Source of the DNA: Bradyrhizobium sp. WBAH42
GTDB lineage: Bacteria; Pseudomonadota; Alphaproteobacteria; Rhizobiales; Xanthobacteraceae
NCBI RefSeq assembly: GCF_024585265.1
Contig: NZ_CP036533.1
Coordinates: 5,031,001 to 5,095,000 of the forward strand
DNA length: 64,000 bases
Direction: 5' to 3'
The translations under genes and the position numbers were made by a program. The notes under the pieces are model-generated. The model did no database searches and was not told the origin of the DNA. It saw only the letters and a list, made by a program, of their open reading frames with translations. Shown here piece by piece: positions 8,082 through 16,544 of this stretch. Numbering within the stretch: position 1 is the first letter of the stretch; every line of letters begins with the position of its first letter.

Positions 8082-9515
8082 GGAGATGTCCCGATCGCTG
8101 TTGAACTACGTCACGTCGGGCGGGCGTTTCCGGAATGAATATTATGCGACGCTCGTGATGTGGGCAACGGGCTTGATCGTCATGCGATTGTGGTGAGCTT
8201 GAAGAGCCGCACGCAGAACCGACAATTGCTTATGCGCCTTCAATCGTCGGAAGCCCTTGTTGGCTTCGATCATGCCGGCCGCGACCCATCGCAAGGCCAT
8301 ACCGGCATCCCGCCAGCGTTTGACGTTGCGCGTGACGCGGCGAATGGTGCCCATCATGTTCTCGGCGATGTTGGTACAGGCGAGCGATCGACGAAGCTCC
8401 TTCGGCAACTTCAATCGGACGACAGTCAGGATTTCGTCGAGGCCTTCGAGGATGCTGGCCGCTACGCCGGGCCATTGCTGGTCGAGTCGACGCGCGAGAT
8501 TGCGGATCAATTTTTCGGCCTTGTCGGCGTCATCGAGCTCCCAGGCCTGGCGCAGCACCCGACGGGTGGCCGCATGATGCTCTTTCGGCAGGCGTTCCAT
8601 GATGTTGCGCGCCTTGTGGATCTGGCAGCGCTGGATCGCAGCGGCCGAACCGAAGGTGCGGCGGATCGCCTTCGACAACGCCTTCGCGCCGTCGGCGATG
8701 AACAGTCTTGGCACCGTCGGGTCGAGCCCGCGCGAGACCAGGTTGTCCAGCAGGGCCTGAACCGTTGCGGCATTCTCGGTCGCCCCTTCCACCAGTGCCA
8801 GCGGATGCTTGTTGCCTTCGCCGTCAACCCCGATCGCGGCGACCAGCACGAGATCGTCGCCGAGATGCAGCCCGTCGATTTGGACCACCAGAAGGTCGAG
8901 CGCGGACAGATCGGCAGCCATGAAGTCGGCCAGCCGCGCCGCCGACAGCGCTACGAACCTCCGCGAGGCCGCCGACTTCGAAACCCCCGATCCGGGCGGT
9001 GCCGGCACGTCACCCTCGGGCAGCCGGACGGCGCGGCCGAACCGGCGCGTCGACATATTGATCAGCATCAGGTTCATCGCCCAGCGACCGAGCCAGTCCT
9101 CCTGCGTCGCCGTTTCCCAGCTCGGGATCGTGACCTCGCGGCCGTCCACGCCCCGGACCCGCGGGCGCTCGACCTCGATCTTGCCGCCGTGGAAACCGAT
9201 CCGTCCCCGCGTTCGGCCCCAACGGTGCGCCCGCCGCTCCGCATCGCGACCGTGGCGCGGCCCGCAGGCCGCCGTCACATCCGCCTCCATCATCGTGCCG
9301 AGCGCCTCGATCCCCGCCGCAAGGCAGAACCGATCGAAGCTCGCCCGCACTTCCGCAAACGCTTCGTCCACAGCCCCAGTCGCCGGCGAACCAGCCGGTG
9401 TGATATCTCTCGTCATGGCGTTGCTCTCCTTTGTGGAATCAGCACCCCGAGCCTACCGGCTCAAGGTGGGCAACGCCGACCTCTTCAGAAATTCAACAGA
9501 ACCCGGGACATCCCC
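8082..9515 (-). mobile_element. IS256-family insertion sequence, apparently complete
   Basis: It encloses one intact transposase gene. Terminal inverted repeats are visible: GGAGATGTCCCG..CTGTTGAA at the left (from 8082), and the reverse complement of the right end reads GGGGATGTCCCG..CTGTTGAA (to 9515). About 20 of the first 29 positions match. I could not see a clear target-site duplication outside the repeats. Confidence 0.75.
8142..9416 (-). CDS. IS256-family (Mutator-type) transposase
   Basis: A 424-residue DDE transposase. The N-terminal zinc-binding-like/DNA-binding part includes GRTRGRIGFHGGKIEVERPR. The catalytic core carries the first Asp in VVQIDGLHLGDD, the second in LFIADGAKAL, and the conserved C-H region RCQIHKARNIMERLP. 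The last acidic residue lies in CTNIAENMMGTIRRVTRNVK. Length and motif spacing match functional family members, and the frame has no interruptions, so it could still be active. The 1.5-kb frame on the opposite strand is a shadow produced by the GC-rich codons. Confidence 0.92.
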   Translation of the reverse strand: MTRDITPAGSPATGAVDEAFAEVRASFDRFCLAAGIEALGTMMEADVTAACGPRHGRDAERRAHRWGRTRGRIGFHGGKIEVERPRVRGVDGREVTIPSWETATQEDWLGRWAMNLMLINMSTRRFGRAVRLPEGDVPAPPGSGVSKSAASRRFVALSAARLADFMAADLSALDLLVVQIDGLHLGDDLVLVAAIGVDGEGNKHPLALVEGATENAATVQALLDNLVSRGLDPTVPRLFIADGAKALSKAIRRTFGSAAAIQRCQIHKARNIMERLPKEHHAATRRVLRQAWELDDADKAEKLIRNLARRLDQQWPGVAASILEGLDEILTVVRLKLPKELRRSLACTNIAENMMGTIRRVTRNVKRWRDAGMALRWVAAGMIEANKGFRRLKAHKQLSVLRAALQAHHNRMTIKPVAHITSVA

Positions 9516-9771
9516 GAGTTTTCGCTTTCCTTCGATGAGTTTCGCACGACCCACCCTTGCCGCCTCATCTGGCGACAGGGCGACTTTATCGGAGTGGCGT
9601 TCCAAAACACGTTATCCAACATCGTGCAGCCAGATAGCAGGCCCCCTTTGCGCTAGTATCGCCCTATTGGTGAGGTCGCCTTCTGGTGGGTGATTTCGCC
9701 GCTCTATTTCGGGCAGCGCTAGATCCCCGCCGACTCGATATCAAGCAGTCGTAGTTGTTACACAGGCTATG

Positions 9772-9965
9772 TCACCTTCGCCTTAGCGCTTGCTCCACCA
9801 GCCTGCGGATGGCCGGCGAGCGCGACGGCTTGTCGTCTTGTTTCGACGCCCAATCTTCCACGGCGTCTAATACATCCTACGGAAGTCTTATCGTAACGGC
9901 AGGGTCACGCCCCGTGGCTGGGCGGCCTCGTCTTTTTTGGTGTACCGTAATTGACTTACCATATT
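9772..9965 (-). pseudogene. Ribbon-helix-helix (Arc/MetJ-type) small regulator remnant
   Basis: The minus strand reads KRRGRPATGRDPAVTIRLP, then an in-frame TAG, then DVLDAVEDWASKQDDKPSR, SPAIRRLVEQALRRR and a stop. This is the layout of the short ribbon-helix-helix proteins common in rhizobia: a basic GRPATG arm, a beta strand and two helices. The nonsense codon falls at the strand-helix junction. The N-terminal ATG is also out of frame by one base. It is a dead gene. Confidence 0.65.
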
Positions 9966-10340
9966 TACGGTGTAGCAAAAAAGCAGGCCGGTTGCAAAGC
10001 TGTAACTTTGCAGCCAACCCTAACCAAACGGGAAACGATCCGACGCATGGCTGGATGAAACGCGTCGCCAATGGGCTGGCGGGCGATTTGTTGGAGCTAC
10101 CCCAGGTTCGGCTCGCAACGCTCGAATTGGCAAAATACAAAGCGGAAGCGGCGGAGCAATTCCCACAACGCTGGCCATGTTGCGATCGCTCCCCAGCAGA
10201 GCAACGCCAGCGCTCAGAAACCCCGGCATCGAAAGGTGGCGGGGCGTTTTCTATTTCGCTGGTAGGGCCCGTCTCGGGCTGACTTGCTCTGTTCCCCGAC
10301 CAGCGTTAACCATAGCCATGGTTTGGCTTAGGGAAGTACG

Positions 10341-10469
10341 GTGAGCAAGGCGCGCGAGTTTGTCGATTTCTGGGTCGAGATTAGCATTCACCCTGTCGAG
10401 CTGCAGGCGGAGATCGGGCAAAGTCCCAGACTACATTGGATACCAGCTAAAGGCCGCGAACCGCGCTGA
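10341..10469 (+). pseudogene. Possible remnant of a small helical protein
   Basis: A GTG-started frame of 42 residues beginning MSKAREFVDFWVEISIHPVE. This resembles the start of short DUF768-like rhizobial proteins (REFVDFWVEN type). The second half (QSPRLHWIPAKGREPR) does not continue that family, so the gene is probably truncated. Confidence 0.3.
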
Positions 10470-10507
10470 AAGCGAAAGGAGGAAGTCGATCTAGGCCGAC
10501 CGAGACC

Positions 10508-10765
10508 TCACTTGTCCAACCTGTGAACATCACCGGGCTCCAGGTTGAATTCTTCGAACATCCGCTGCTGCGCAGCTGTCAATGCGACATTCAACACTTC
10601 CGCGGTCCACCCCTCCGGCACGGCGGCGAGGACCAGTCTTATCGCTTGGCTCGGTTTGGCGAGCGCGATCCAAATCTGCGTTGTTGTGTCGTCCGCCGTC
10701 AATTTAACAACGGTGAAGGTGTTACCGAACGATTCGGCCATTTCGTTCAATGCGGCAACTAGCAC
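10508..10765 (-). CDS. Small hypothetical protein
   Basis: An 85-residue protein: LNEMAESFGNTFTVVKLTAD, QIWIALAKPSQAIRLVLAAV, PEGWTAEVLNVALTAAQQRM, ending FEEFNLEPGDVHRLDK. The alternation of strands and helices and the consistent composition support a real gene. No domain is named. Similar short proteins are frequent in Bradyrhizobium accessory regions. The function is unknown. Confidence 0.6.
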   Translation of the reverse strand: MLVAALNEMAESFGNTFTVVKLTADDTTTQIWIALAKPSQAIRLVLAAVPEGWTAEVLNVALTAAQQRMFEEFNLEPGDVHRLDK

Positions 10766-10829
10766 CCGGGTTTCTAACGGAGGAGCCTAGACCGGTTGGC
10801 GCCCGCCAGCAGCAATTTTCCGATTCGCC

Positions 10830-10890
10830 AGCCCCGCTTTCTCAACGGGGCGGGCTGGCTACAAGGTGGTTATAAAATTTGTAGCCAGCC
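10830..10890. repeat. Two successive hairpins, one a perfect 12-bp inverted repeat
   Basis: GGCTGGCTACAA at 10853-10864 pairs perfectly with TTGTAGCCAGCC at 10879-10890 across a 14-base loop. Just before it, AGCCCCG pairs with CGGGGC(G)GGCT. It could be a terminator without a T-run, or an integration-related structure; it lies about 30 bases from a tRNA-Lys remnant. Confidence 0.5.
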
Positions 10891-10921
10891 ATTCAAACCA
10901 TTGGCTAAGTCTTTGATTTTG

Positions 10922-10980
10922 TGGGTGAGCGCGTTGGGGCTCGAACCCAGGACCCGGTGATTAAAAGTCAAGTACTCAGG
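10922..10980 (-). pseudogene. tRNA-Lys(TTT) 3' fragment, possible attachment-site remnant
   Basis: The minus strand reads GACTTTTAATC (anticodon loop with TTT), then CCTGGGTTCGAGCCCC (T arm) and CGCGCTCACCCA (acceptor 3' side with an altered CCA). The 5' half (acceptor 5' strand and D arm) is missing; sequence upstream of 10980 does not fold into a D arm. A 3' tRNA piece is the usual footprint left by tyrosine-recombinase integration into a tRNA gene. Confidence 0.6.
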
Positions 10981-11459
10981 TCGTCCGTGCGCGCGTCAGC
11001 TTGACCGGCAGACTGCCCGATCAACAAAATAGATCCGCGCGCGGCCGTTTTGAAGGAAGGCAGCAGGGCGCAAGCATCGCTCACGGGCGGACAACTACGG
11101 TTGAGATATTGCTGGGAGGACCGTTACAAACACCGTAGTTGAATCAACGAGGTTGCATAGGACATCCCTTTTCCCGACGGGCCAAGGCTTTCATCGCATC
11201 GTTGCTGCCGAGGTCCTGATGAGCTTGCGGTAGCTGAGGGCGACTGAGCGGTCTGTGACGCCAAACGTATCCATTCGCCACTGATAAGGCTTCATTGCAA
11301 ATGGAGTCGGTTGGCCAACTGATAAGGTAATTCTCAAAAGCTTATCAGTACTGCACTGCGCCGGCCCAAGCGGAAAGTGAACGAACACGCGTCCCGACTG
11401 ACCTGGCGGATCACCGCTCCTCCAAACGAGGATTATCAGTCGGCGCGCGATCGCTTTCT
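10981..11459. other. Intergenic stretch with clustered CTGATAAG words
   Basis: No gene is recognised. CTGATAAG occurs at 11281 and 11319, and its complement CTTATCAG at 11341, giving an inverted pair separated by 14 bases (11319-11348). This could be an operator or a recombinase arm site. No recombinase gene adjoins it. Confidence 0.35.
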
Positions 11460-11561
11460 GCGTCCGGCGTCAGCACGCCTGCCGAACTGCACCACCTGAT
11501 TGCGGCAAGGATACCCGCGTGGCGCAAGGTGATCGAGGAGCGCCACGTCAAGGTCGAGTAG
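11460..11561 (+). pseudogene. C-terminal scrap of a TctC/Bug-type solute-binding protein
   Basis: The frame ends GVSTPAELHHLIAARIPAW, then RKVIEERHVKVE and a TAG. This resembles the last helix of tripartite tricarboxylate transporter binding proteins (pattern 'TPEE..I..EI.KW.KVI..AGIK'). Nothing upstream continues the family, so only about 33 residues survive. Confidence 0.3.
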
Positions 11562-11672
11562 GGAAGGTGCCCTGGTCGAGGTCGAGAATCAATTAACCTG
11601 ACGGGCAAGGCCATTCCAGAACGGTTTTGCGCAGAGCAGCCCTGTCGATCTTGTTACACCGGGGACGGCAGC

Positions 11673-11930
11673 ATGCCGATTGACAACAATCTTCTGGAGC
11701 GCGACATCAGGGTTTTTGCAACTGGCAGGAAGAGTTGGTTGTTCAGCGACACCGTGGGCGGAGCCAAGGCCAGTGCCGTCGTCTACAGCCTGATGCTGAC
11801 CTGCCGCGCCTCACGTGTCGAGCCGTTAGCGTGGTTGCGCCACGTCCTCACTGAATTGCCTCAGCGCGCCGGCGACGCCGATATTACCGATCTGCTGCCC
11901 TTCAACTTCCACAAAGCCGCCACTGCCTGA
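11673..11930 (+). pseudogene. IS66 transposase (TnpC), C-terminal fragment
   Basis: 85 residues beginning [20 protein letters not shown], then [20 protein letters not shown] and [10 protein letters not shown]. This is the conserved C-terminal end of IS66-type TnpC (PIDNN.ER and IS66_C). The catalytic core upstream is absent. It is a different subfamily from the IS66 copies at 18-20 kb and 29-33 kb. Confidence 0.8.
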
Positions 11931-12062
11931 ACGGCCGGCATTGCCCGATACTGCGGTAATCCATCAAAACCGCCGGCGTCAACGTGCGGGGAAAATCGCG
12001 CTTACCCCTCAGGAGCAACATCACCGCCTTTCCAATAGCCGCCACCTGGCGATAGCTTCTTC

Positions 12063-12081
12063 GTCAGCTTGCCGACAGGTC
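12063..12081 (+). promoter_or_regulatory. Probable tts-box (TtsI binding site) for the NopM-like gene
   Basis: GTCAGCTTGCCGACAGGTC matches the rhizobial tts-box core (GTCAGCTT-n-TCGAAAGCT) with three differences. It lies about 70 bases before the effector start, the normal position. TtsI activates type III secretion genes after flavonoid/NodD induction. Confidence 0.6.
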
Positions 12082-12148
12082 AGTGCTTCAGAAATTACAA
12101 TCTATCGTAGTGGATTGAGTCTACTCAGTCTTGGCAAGGGAGTATGGG

Positions 12149-14095
12149 ATGGATCCTTTTGAGGCAGGACATATTCAGCGCCGCGATGGGATCTCTTCGA
12201 ACGAACAAGAGGGGCAGGAAAACGAGGCCGGGGCGCAGTGGGGCGGAGTGCTGACAGGCTATGACGTGGCAGATTCAGCTCATGTGGAGGACGATCAAGA
12301 CCAGACGGTTGAAAATTGGGCTGCCGAACGGGACGTGGGCCCGCTCGAGGATCGAGAAGAAGCCCTAACGCGATTAAATCTTTCTGAGTCTAATCAACAT
12401 CTCGATCTCGAATCGTTGTCCCTGACCAGTTTGCCCAGATTTTCGACCGACCTCAGGCGGATCGACGTTCCCTTCAACCGGCTAACCAGACTGCCCCATA
12501 CCCTGCCCGCCACCCTCGACGCGCTCAACGTCGGTCACAACCAGCTGACCAACTTGCCCACCCTTCCGGCCGTGCTCCGTTATCTCGACGCGAGCAACAA
12601 CCGGCTAGCGAACCTGCCTGACGCCCATCCTCCCGCGCTTCAGTTTCTCGATGTCAGCCACAATCAGTTGCCGAATCTGCCGGAGGCCCTCCCAGCTGAG
12701 CTTGAGTATCTCGACGTCAGCCACAATCAGTTGCCGAATCTGCCGGTGGCCCTCCCAGCTGAGCTTCGGTTTCTCGACGTCAGCCACAATCAATTGACGA
12801 GTCTGCCGGAGGCCCTCCCGGCTGAGCTTCGGCTTCTCGACGTCAGCCACAATCAATTAACGGGTCTGCCTGAGAACCTCCCTGCTACGCTAAGTACTCT
12901 CGCAGTTAACCGCAACGAGCTAACCAGGTTACCCGAGGCGCTCCCGCCCGGGCTCGAGCGCCTCTTTGCTAACCATAACCAGCTAACCAGGTTACCCGAG
13001 GACCTGCTGACGCAGTTGGGCGCAAGTGCCGACGTAGATCTGTCTGGAAATCCGCTGCCGCAGCAGGTGCTGAGGAATCTGCATGCAGCCCGAAGCGCCG
13101 AGGACTATATCGACCCAAACGTTGCGCTTCCGGGCGACAACGTGAGTGAACTATCCTCGACAGACGATGAACAGAACGCGCCCCTCACTCTCACTGAAGC
13201 AGTGGCATACTGGCTCAGGGATAATCCAAAGGAGGGCGATCGGGAGGTGCTGGCGGCCTGGCGGACCTCTGCAGAAGAGCCGGGCGCTCAAGAGTACGCC
13301 CTTTTCCTCGGCAAGCTGTTCGACTCCGTCAACTCAAACAATCAGGAATTCCAGGAGTCGGTGGCGAATGATCTACGACAGGCGGCGAAGAACCCGCAAT
13401 TGCGTGCGCAGTACTTTCAACTGGCCGCCGACGCCAACCAATCCTGCGAGGATCGCAGAACGTTGACTTGGAACGGTATGCAAACAGCACGTCTCATCGC
13501 AGACGTGGAGAACGGCGTCTATGACGAGAGGGCGCGGCTTCCCGATCTCATCGATCTGGGGCGCGTCATGTTCCGCTTGGACGCTCTGGAAGGGATTGCG
13601 CGCGAGAAGGCTCAGTCACTCGGCTCCGTCGACAACGCCGAAAACATCGATGCCATCGAGCTCTATCTTGCTTATCAGAACAAGCTACGCGAGCGGCTGG
13701 GACTGCAACACGTCGCACCGAATATGCGCTTCTTTGAAGCTTCCGGCGTCACCGACGCTGACATTGACAGTGCAGAGATAACCGTGCGGAGTAAGGAAGC
13801 GGCGGAATTTGCTGACTATTTGGCGACGGACTGGCAACCTTGGGACGATGTGGTTTCTCGCATCGCCCCTGACGACCATGCTGCGATGCAGGACCAGCTC
13901 ATTGATGCAATGGGCGAAGAGTTCGACGGCAGACTGGAGCAACAGCTCGCCGACAGAGGCTTGAGTGGAACTGAATCTGATCTCGTCGAGGATGCCAAGC
14001 GAGAATTAGGGGCCAAGGTCCGTAAGGAAATTGCCCGCGAGATAAAGGGCGCTCTGAGGGATAGGGTGCTCAATGATCACGGCCTCCGGCTGTGA
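12149..14095 (+). CDS. nopM: NopM-like type III effector: leucine-rich repeats plus NEL E3 ubiquitin ligase
   Basis: A secreted effector of 648 residues predicted to ubiquitinate plant proteins after injection by the type III system. The first 80 residues are a polar secretion region. About ten 21-residue leucine-rich repeats follow (pattern LRFLDVSHNQLTSLPEALP, residues ~85-300). A NEL domain covers ~345-640, with the catalytic Cys433 in NQSCEDRRTLTWNG and the conserved VMFRLDALEGIAREKAQ. This is the IpaH/SspH/NopM architecture at normal length. The start is an ATG at 12149 with GGGAG six bases upstream; a TTG at 12131 is in frame but lacks a site. A tts-box lies upstream. The frame is intact in a neighbourhood of dead genes, which suggests selection or recent arrival. 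Confidence 0.9.
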   Translation: MDPFEAGHIQRRDGISSNEQEGQENEAGAQWGGVLTGYDVADSAHVEDDQDQTVENWAAERDVGPLEDREEALTRLNLSESNQHLDLESLSLTSLPRFSTDLRRIDVPFNRLTRLPHTLPATLDALNVGHNQLTNLPTLPAVLRYLDASNNRLANLPDAHPPALQFLDVSHNQLPNLPEALPAELEYLDVSHNQLPNLPVALPAELRFLDVSHNQLTSLPEALPAELRLLDVSHNQLTGLPENLPATLSTLAVNRNELTRLPEALPPGLERLFANHNQLTRLPEDLLTQLGASADVDLSGNPLPQQVLRNLHAARSAEDYIDPNVALPGDNVSELSSTDDEQNAPLTLTEAVAYWLRDNPKEGDREVLAAWRTSAEEPGAQEYALFLGKLFDSVNSNNQEFQESVANDLRQAAKNPQLRAQYFQLAADANQSCEDRRTLTWNGMQTARLIADVENGVYDERARLPDLIDLGRVMFRLDALEGIAREKAQSLGSVDNAENIDAIELYLAYQNKLRERLGLQHVAPNMRFFEASGVTDADIDSAEITVRSKEAAEFADYLATDWQPWDDVVSRIAPDDHAAMQDQLIDAMGEEFDGRLEQQLADRGLSGTESDLVEDAKRELGAKVRKEIAREIKGALRDRVLNDHGLRL

Positions 14096-14373
14096 AGCAG
14101 CCTTTGACCGCAGGAGGCTGTTAATTCGCATGAGACGTAGCGCTGTACATCGGACTGCGGAGCGCCGACCTAAAAGCCGGCGCATTGCTCAGGTGAGCGG
14201 CTAAAATTCGTGCAAGTAGCGTGAGAGTGGGACTCTCTTCCCCGATGCCACAACTGCGCGAAAACCGCCGGAAAACAAGGATTCCAAAAAGGCCGGGGTC
14301 AATTTCGTGACCACCGCCGTTTACCACCGATAGGCGCGCAACGCGCGGTAAGCATCAGAACAGCCAGGCAGCC
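14096..14373. other. Spacer after the effector, weak hairpin at 14098-14120
   Basis: CAGCCT and AGGCTG pair across 11 bases directly after the effector stop and are followed by TTAATT, a weak terminator-like structure. No gene is seen in the remaining bases. Confidence 0.3.
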
Positions 14374-15657
14374 ATGGTAAAACCGTTCCCGTCGAAGACC
14401 CACATCGGCAATCATATGCTGCATCCGGAAACCCTGATGCTGACCTATGGCTATGATCCGCAATTGTCGGAGGGCGCCATCAAGCCGCCGGTGTTCCTGA
14501 CCTCCACCTTCGTGTTCAAGACAGCCGAGGACGGGCAGGACTTCTTCGACTACATCGCCGGCCGGCGCGAGCCGCCGGAAGGCATGGGCGCGGGCCTGGT
14601 CTATTCGCGCTTCAATCATCCCAACAGCGAGATCGTCGAGGACAGGCTCGCGATCTACGAGCGCACGGAGAGTTGCGCGCTGTTCTCATCCGGCATGGCG
14701 GCCATCGCAACCACGATCCTGGCCTTCGTTCGCCCCGGCGATGTCATCCTGCACTCGCAGCCGCTCTATGGCGGGACGGAGACCCTGCTGACGAACACGC
14801 TCGCGCGTCTGTCGATCGGCGCCGTCGGCTTTGCCGACGGCATCGACGAGATGGCAGTCGAGCACGCCTCGCAGGAGGCGATGCGCAAGGGGCGGGTTTC
14901 GATGATCCTGATCGAGACGCCCGCCAATCCGACCAACGGCCTCGTCGACATCGCAATGATTCGCCGCATCGCCGATGCCATCGGCAAGGCGCAGGGACAC
15001 ACGCCGATCATCGCCTGCGACAACACGCTGCTCGGGCCGGTGTTTCAGCGACCGATCAAGCATGGCGCGGATGTTTCGCTGTATTCGCTGACGAAATATG
15101 TCGGCGGCCATTCCGACCTGATCGCGGGCGCCGCGCTCGGATCGAAAGCGATCATGAAGGGCATCAAGGCGCTGCGCGGCGCCATCGGCACCCAGCTCGA
15201 TCCACATTCGTGCTGGATGATCAACCGCTCGCTCGAGACGCTCAGCCTGCGCATGGAGAAGGCCGATGCGAATGCGCGGCTCGTGGCGGACTTCCTGCGC
15301 GACCACCCGAAGGTCACCAAGATCCATTACCTAGGTCATCACGAGCAGGGCTCGGCCTCGGGGCGCGTGTTCGCGCGGCAGTGCCTGGGCGCGGGCTCGA
15401 CCTTCTCGTTCGACATCGTCGGCGGCAAGGAGGCGGCAGTGAAATTCCTCAACGCGCTGCAAATCCTCAAGCTGGCGGTGAGCCTCGGCGGCACCGAGTC
15501 GCTCGCGAGCCTGCCGGCGACCATGACCCATTCCGGCGCTCCCGCCGACATCCGCCAGAAAATCGGCGTGCTCGATTCCACCATCCGGCTGTCGATCGGC
15601 ATCGAGAACCCGTCGGACCTGATCGCGGACCTCGCGCAGGCGCTGAACGCGGCTTGA
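14374..15657 (+). CDS. Cystathionine gamma-synthase-family PLP enzyme (Cys/Met metabolism)
   Basis: A fold-type I pyridoxal-phosphate enzyme of 427 residues that acts on cysteine/methionine-type amino acids (gamma-synthase, gamma-lyase or sulfhydrylase). The PLP lysine is Lys241 in [18 protein letters not shown], with Asp216 in [13 protein letters not shown]. Tyr77 and Arg79 in [10 protein letters not shown] contact the phosphate of the partner subunit, and [12 protein letters not shown] is the cofactor loop. It is cytoplasmic and probably tetrameric. The exact reaction cannot be assigned from motifs. Codon usage is GC3-rich and chromosome-like, unlike the adjoining effector and insertion sequences. 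The start ATG at 14374 is one choice; the second Met (14416) is also possible. Confidence 0.88.
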   Translation: MVKPFPSKTHIGNHMLHPETLMLTYGYDPQLSEGAIKPPVFLTSTFVFKTAEDGQDFFDYIAGRREPPEGMGAGLVYSRFNHPNSEIVEDRLAIYERTESCALFSSGMAAIATTILAFVRPGDVILHSQPLYGGTETLLTNTLARLSIGAVGFADGIDEMAVEHASQEAMRKGRVSMILIETPANPTNGLVDIAMIRRIADAIGKAQGHTPIIACDNTLLGPVFQRPIKHGADVSLYSLTKYVGGHSDLIAGAALGSKAIMKGIKALRGAIGTQLDPHSCWMINRSLETLSLRMEKADANARLVADFLRDHPKVTKIHYLGHHEQGSASGRVFARQCLGAGSTFSFDIVGGKEAAVKFLNALQILKLAVSLGGTESLASLPATMTHSGAPADIRQKIGVLDSTIRLSIGIENPSDLIADLAQALNAA

Positions 15658-15666
15658 GCGAGGGAA

Positions 15667-15800
15667 TCAAAGCGGATTGGACGCGCGGCACGTCGACATG
15701 ATCGCCGCGGCGGCCTCATTGCTCTGCGCGCCCGAGAGCTGCCGCACGAGGCAGATGTAATAGCCCTTGCTGGATGCGTTCAGCAGGGAATCGCCGGCAG
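15667..15800 (-). pseudogene. C-terminal end of a truncated hypothetical gene
   Basis: The minus strand reads SLLNASSKGYYICLVRQLSG, then AQSNEAAAAIMSTCRASNPL and a TGA at 15667. The composition is that of chromosomal Bradyrhizobium proteins (a conserved 'ECLVREL..' type tail). The homology-like signal stops at about 15800, where mobile-element DNA begins. The 5' part of the gene was removed. It is convergent with the cystathionine gamma-synthase-family gene. Confidence 0.5.
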
Positions 15801-16544
15801 GCCGTCAATGTCACTCGATTTCGAGCCATTCGAAGACGGCGCGACCGGTGGGCCAACGAACGAAACCAGGTATTGTCGCCCGATTCCATGCCCGAGCGCG
15901 ATCACCGTGCTCCTGCTTTGTATCCTGTTGAAGCAGTTCAGCCTCGGCTCACGCCGCGGGTTCCAAGGCTTGCCAGTTCTTGGTTGGCCAAGCCGTTGAT
16001 GATGCGAGCGCCGTCGGGATGAGGAGTCAAGTCTCGGCGCCCCAGACCCGGGGCCGGCGCCGACGCCTCTAAGTTGACGGCCTGTTGTTTGCCTCGAGCC
16101 ATGCGGCGCCCGCTGAGTAATCATTGTACCCTAAGGAACAACTCCGAGCCTCTGAACTGCTGCTGCGAAGCGTCGAGAAGGACGTGTTCTTCAGCGATGA
16201 TTCGGATAGGCCCGAACGCGCTGGCGCCCCTCGGTTTCCACCAACTCGCCCTTCTAAGGCATTCCGCGGATCTCGAAATAGGTCGGGCGTCAACTTCGGG
16301 CATGATCCGCTGGCCTTCGAGGATGCGGAGAAGGTAATCCGGCAGGAATCGCTCCCGGTGGCCCGGTGCTCCAAATACCCAAGATCGACTGCACCTTCGT
16401 CGGGTCGCGCGGCCCTAACGATCTGCGAGGGACGATAGAGGGGCTGGGATGGGCCAGCTTCGTTTATCCCGCCAGCGCGCGGGTGATGAATCAGGCGAAC
16501 ATCCATGCGGCCTCGCGGTCCGAACGTCGCGGAATAGTGGTCCC
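15801..16544. other. Unassigned DNA between a truncated gene and an IS4 remnant
   Basis: Frames on both strands are open for up to 100 codons (for example plus strand 16124-16438), but I recognise no family. It is probably a patchwork of insertion-sequence ends; the junction with the IS4 transposase is near 16545. Confidence 0.25.

Noticed and set aside
8160-9656. 498-codon plus-strand open frame opposite the IS256 transposase
   Set aside because: It is antisense to a protein with all family motifs; its Arg/His/Pro-rich composition is that of a GC-rich shadow frame.
10995-11015. GTCAGCTTGACCGGCAG considered as a third tts-box
   Set aside because: It matches only the first half of the motif and no effector-like gene follows on the plus strand.
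12605-12856. Minus-strand repetitive frame (IVADVEKPKLS units)
   Set aside because: It is the reverse complement of the leucine-rich repeats; the repetition comes from the sense gene.
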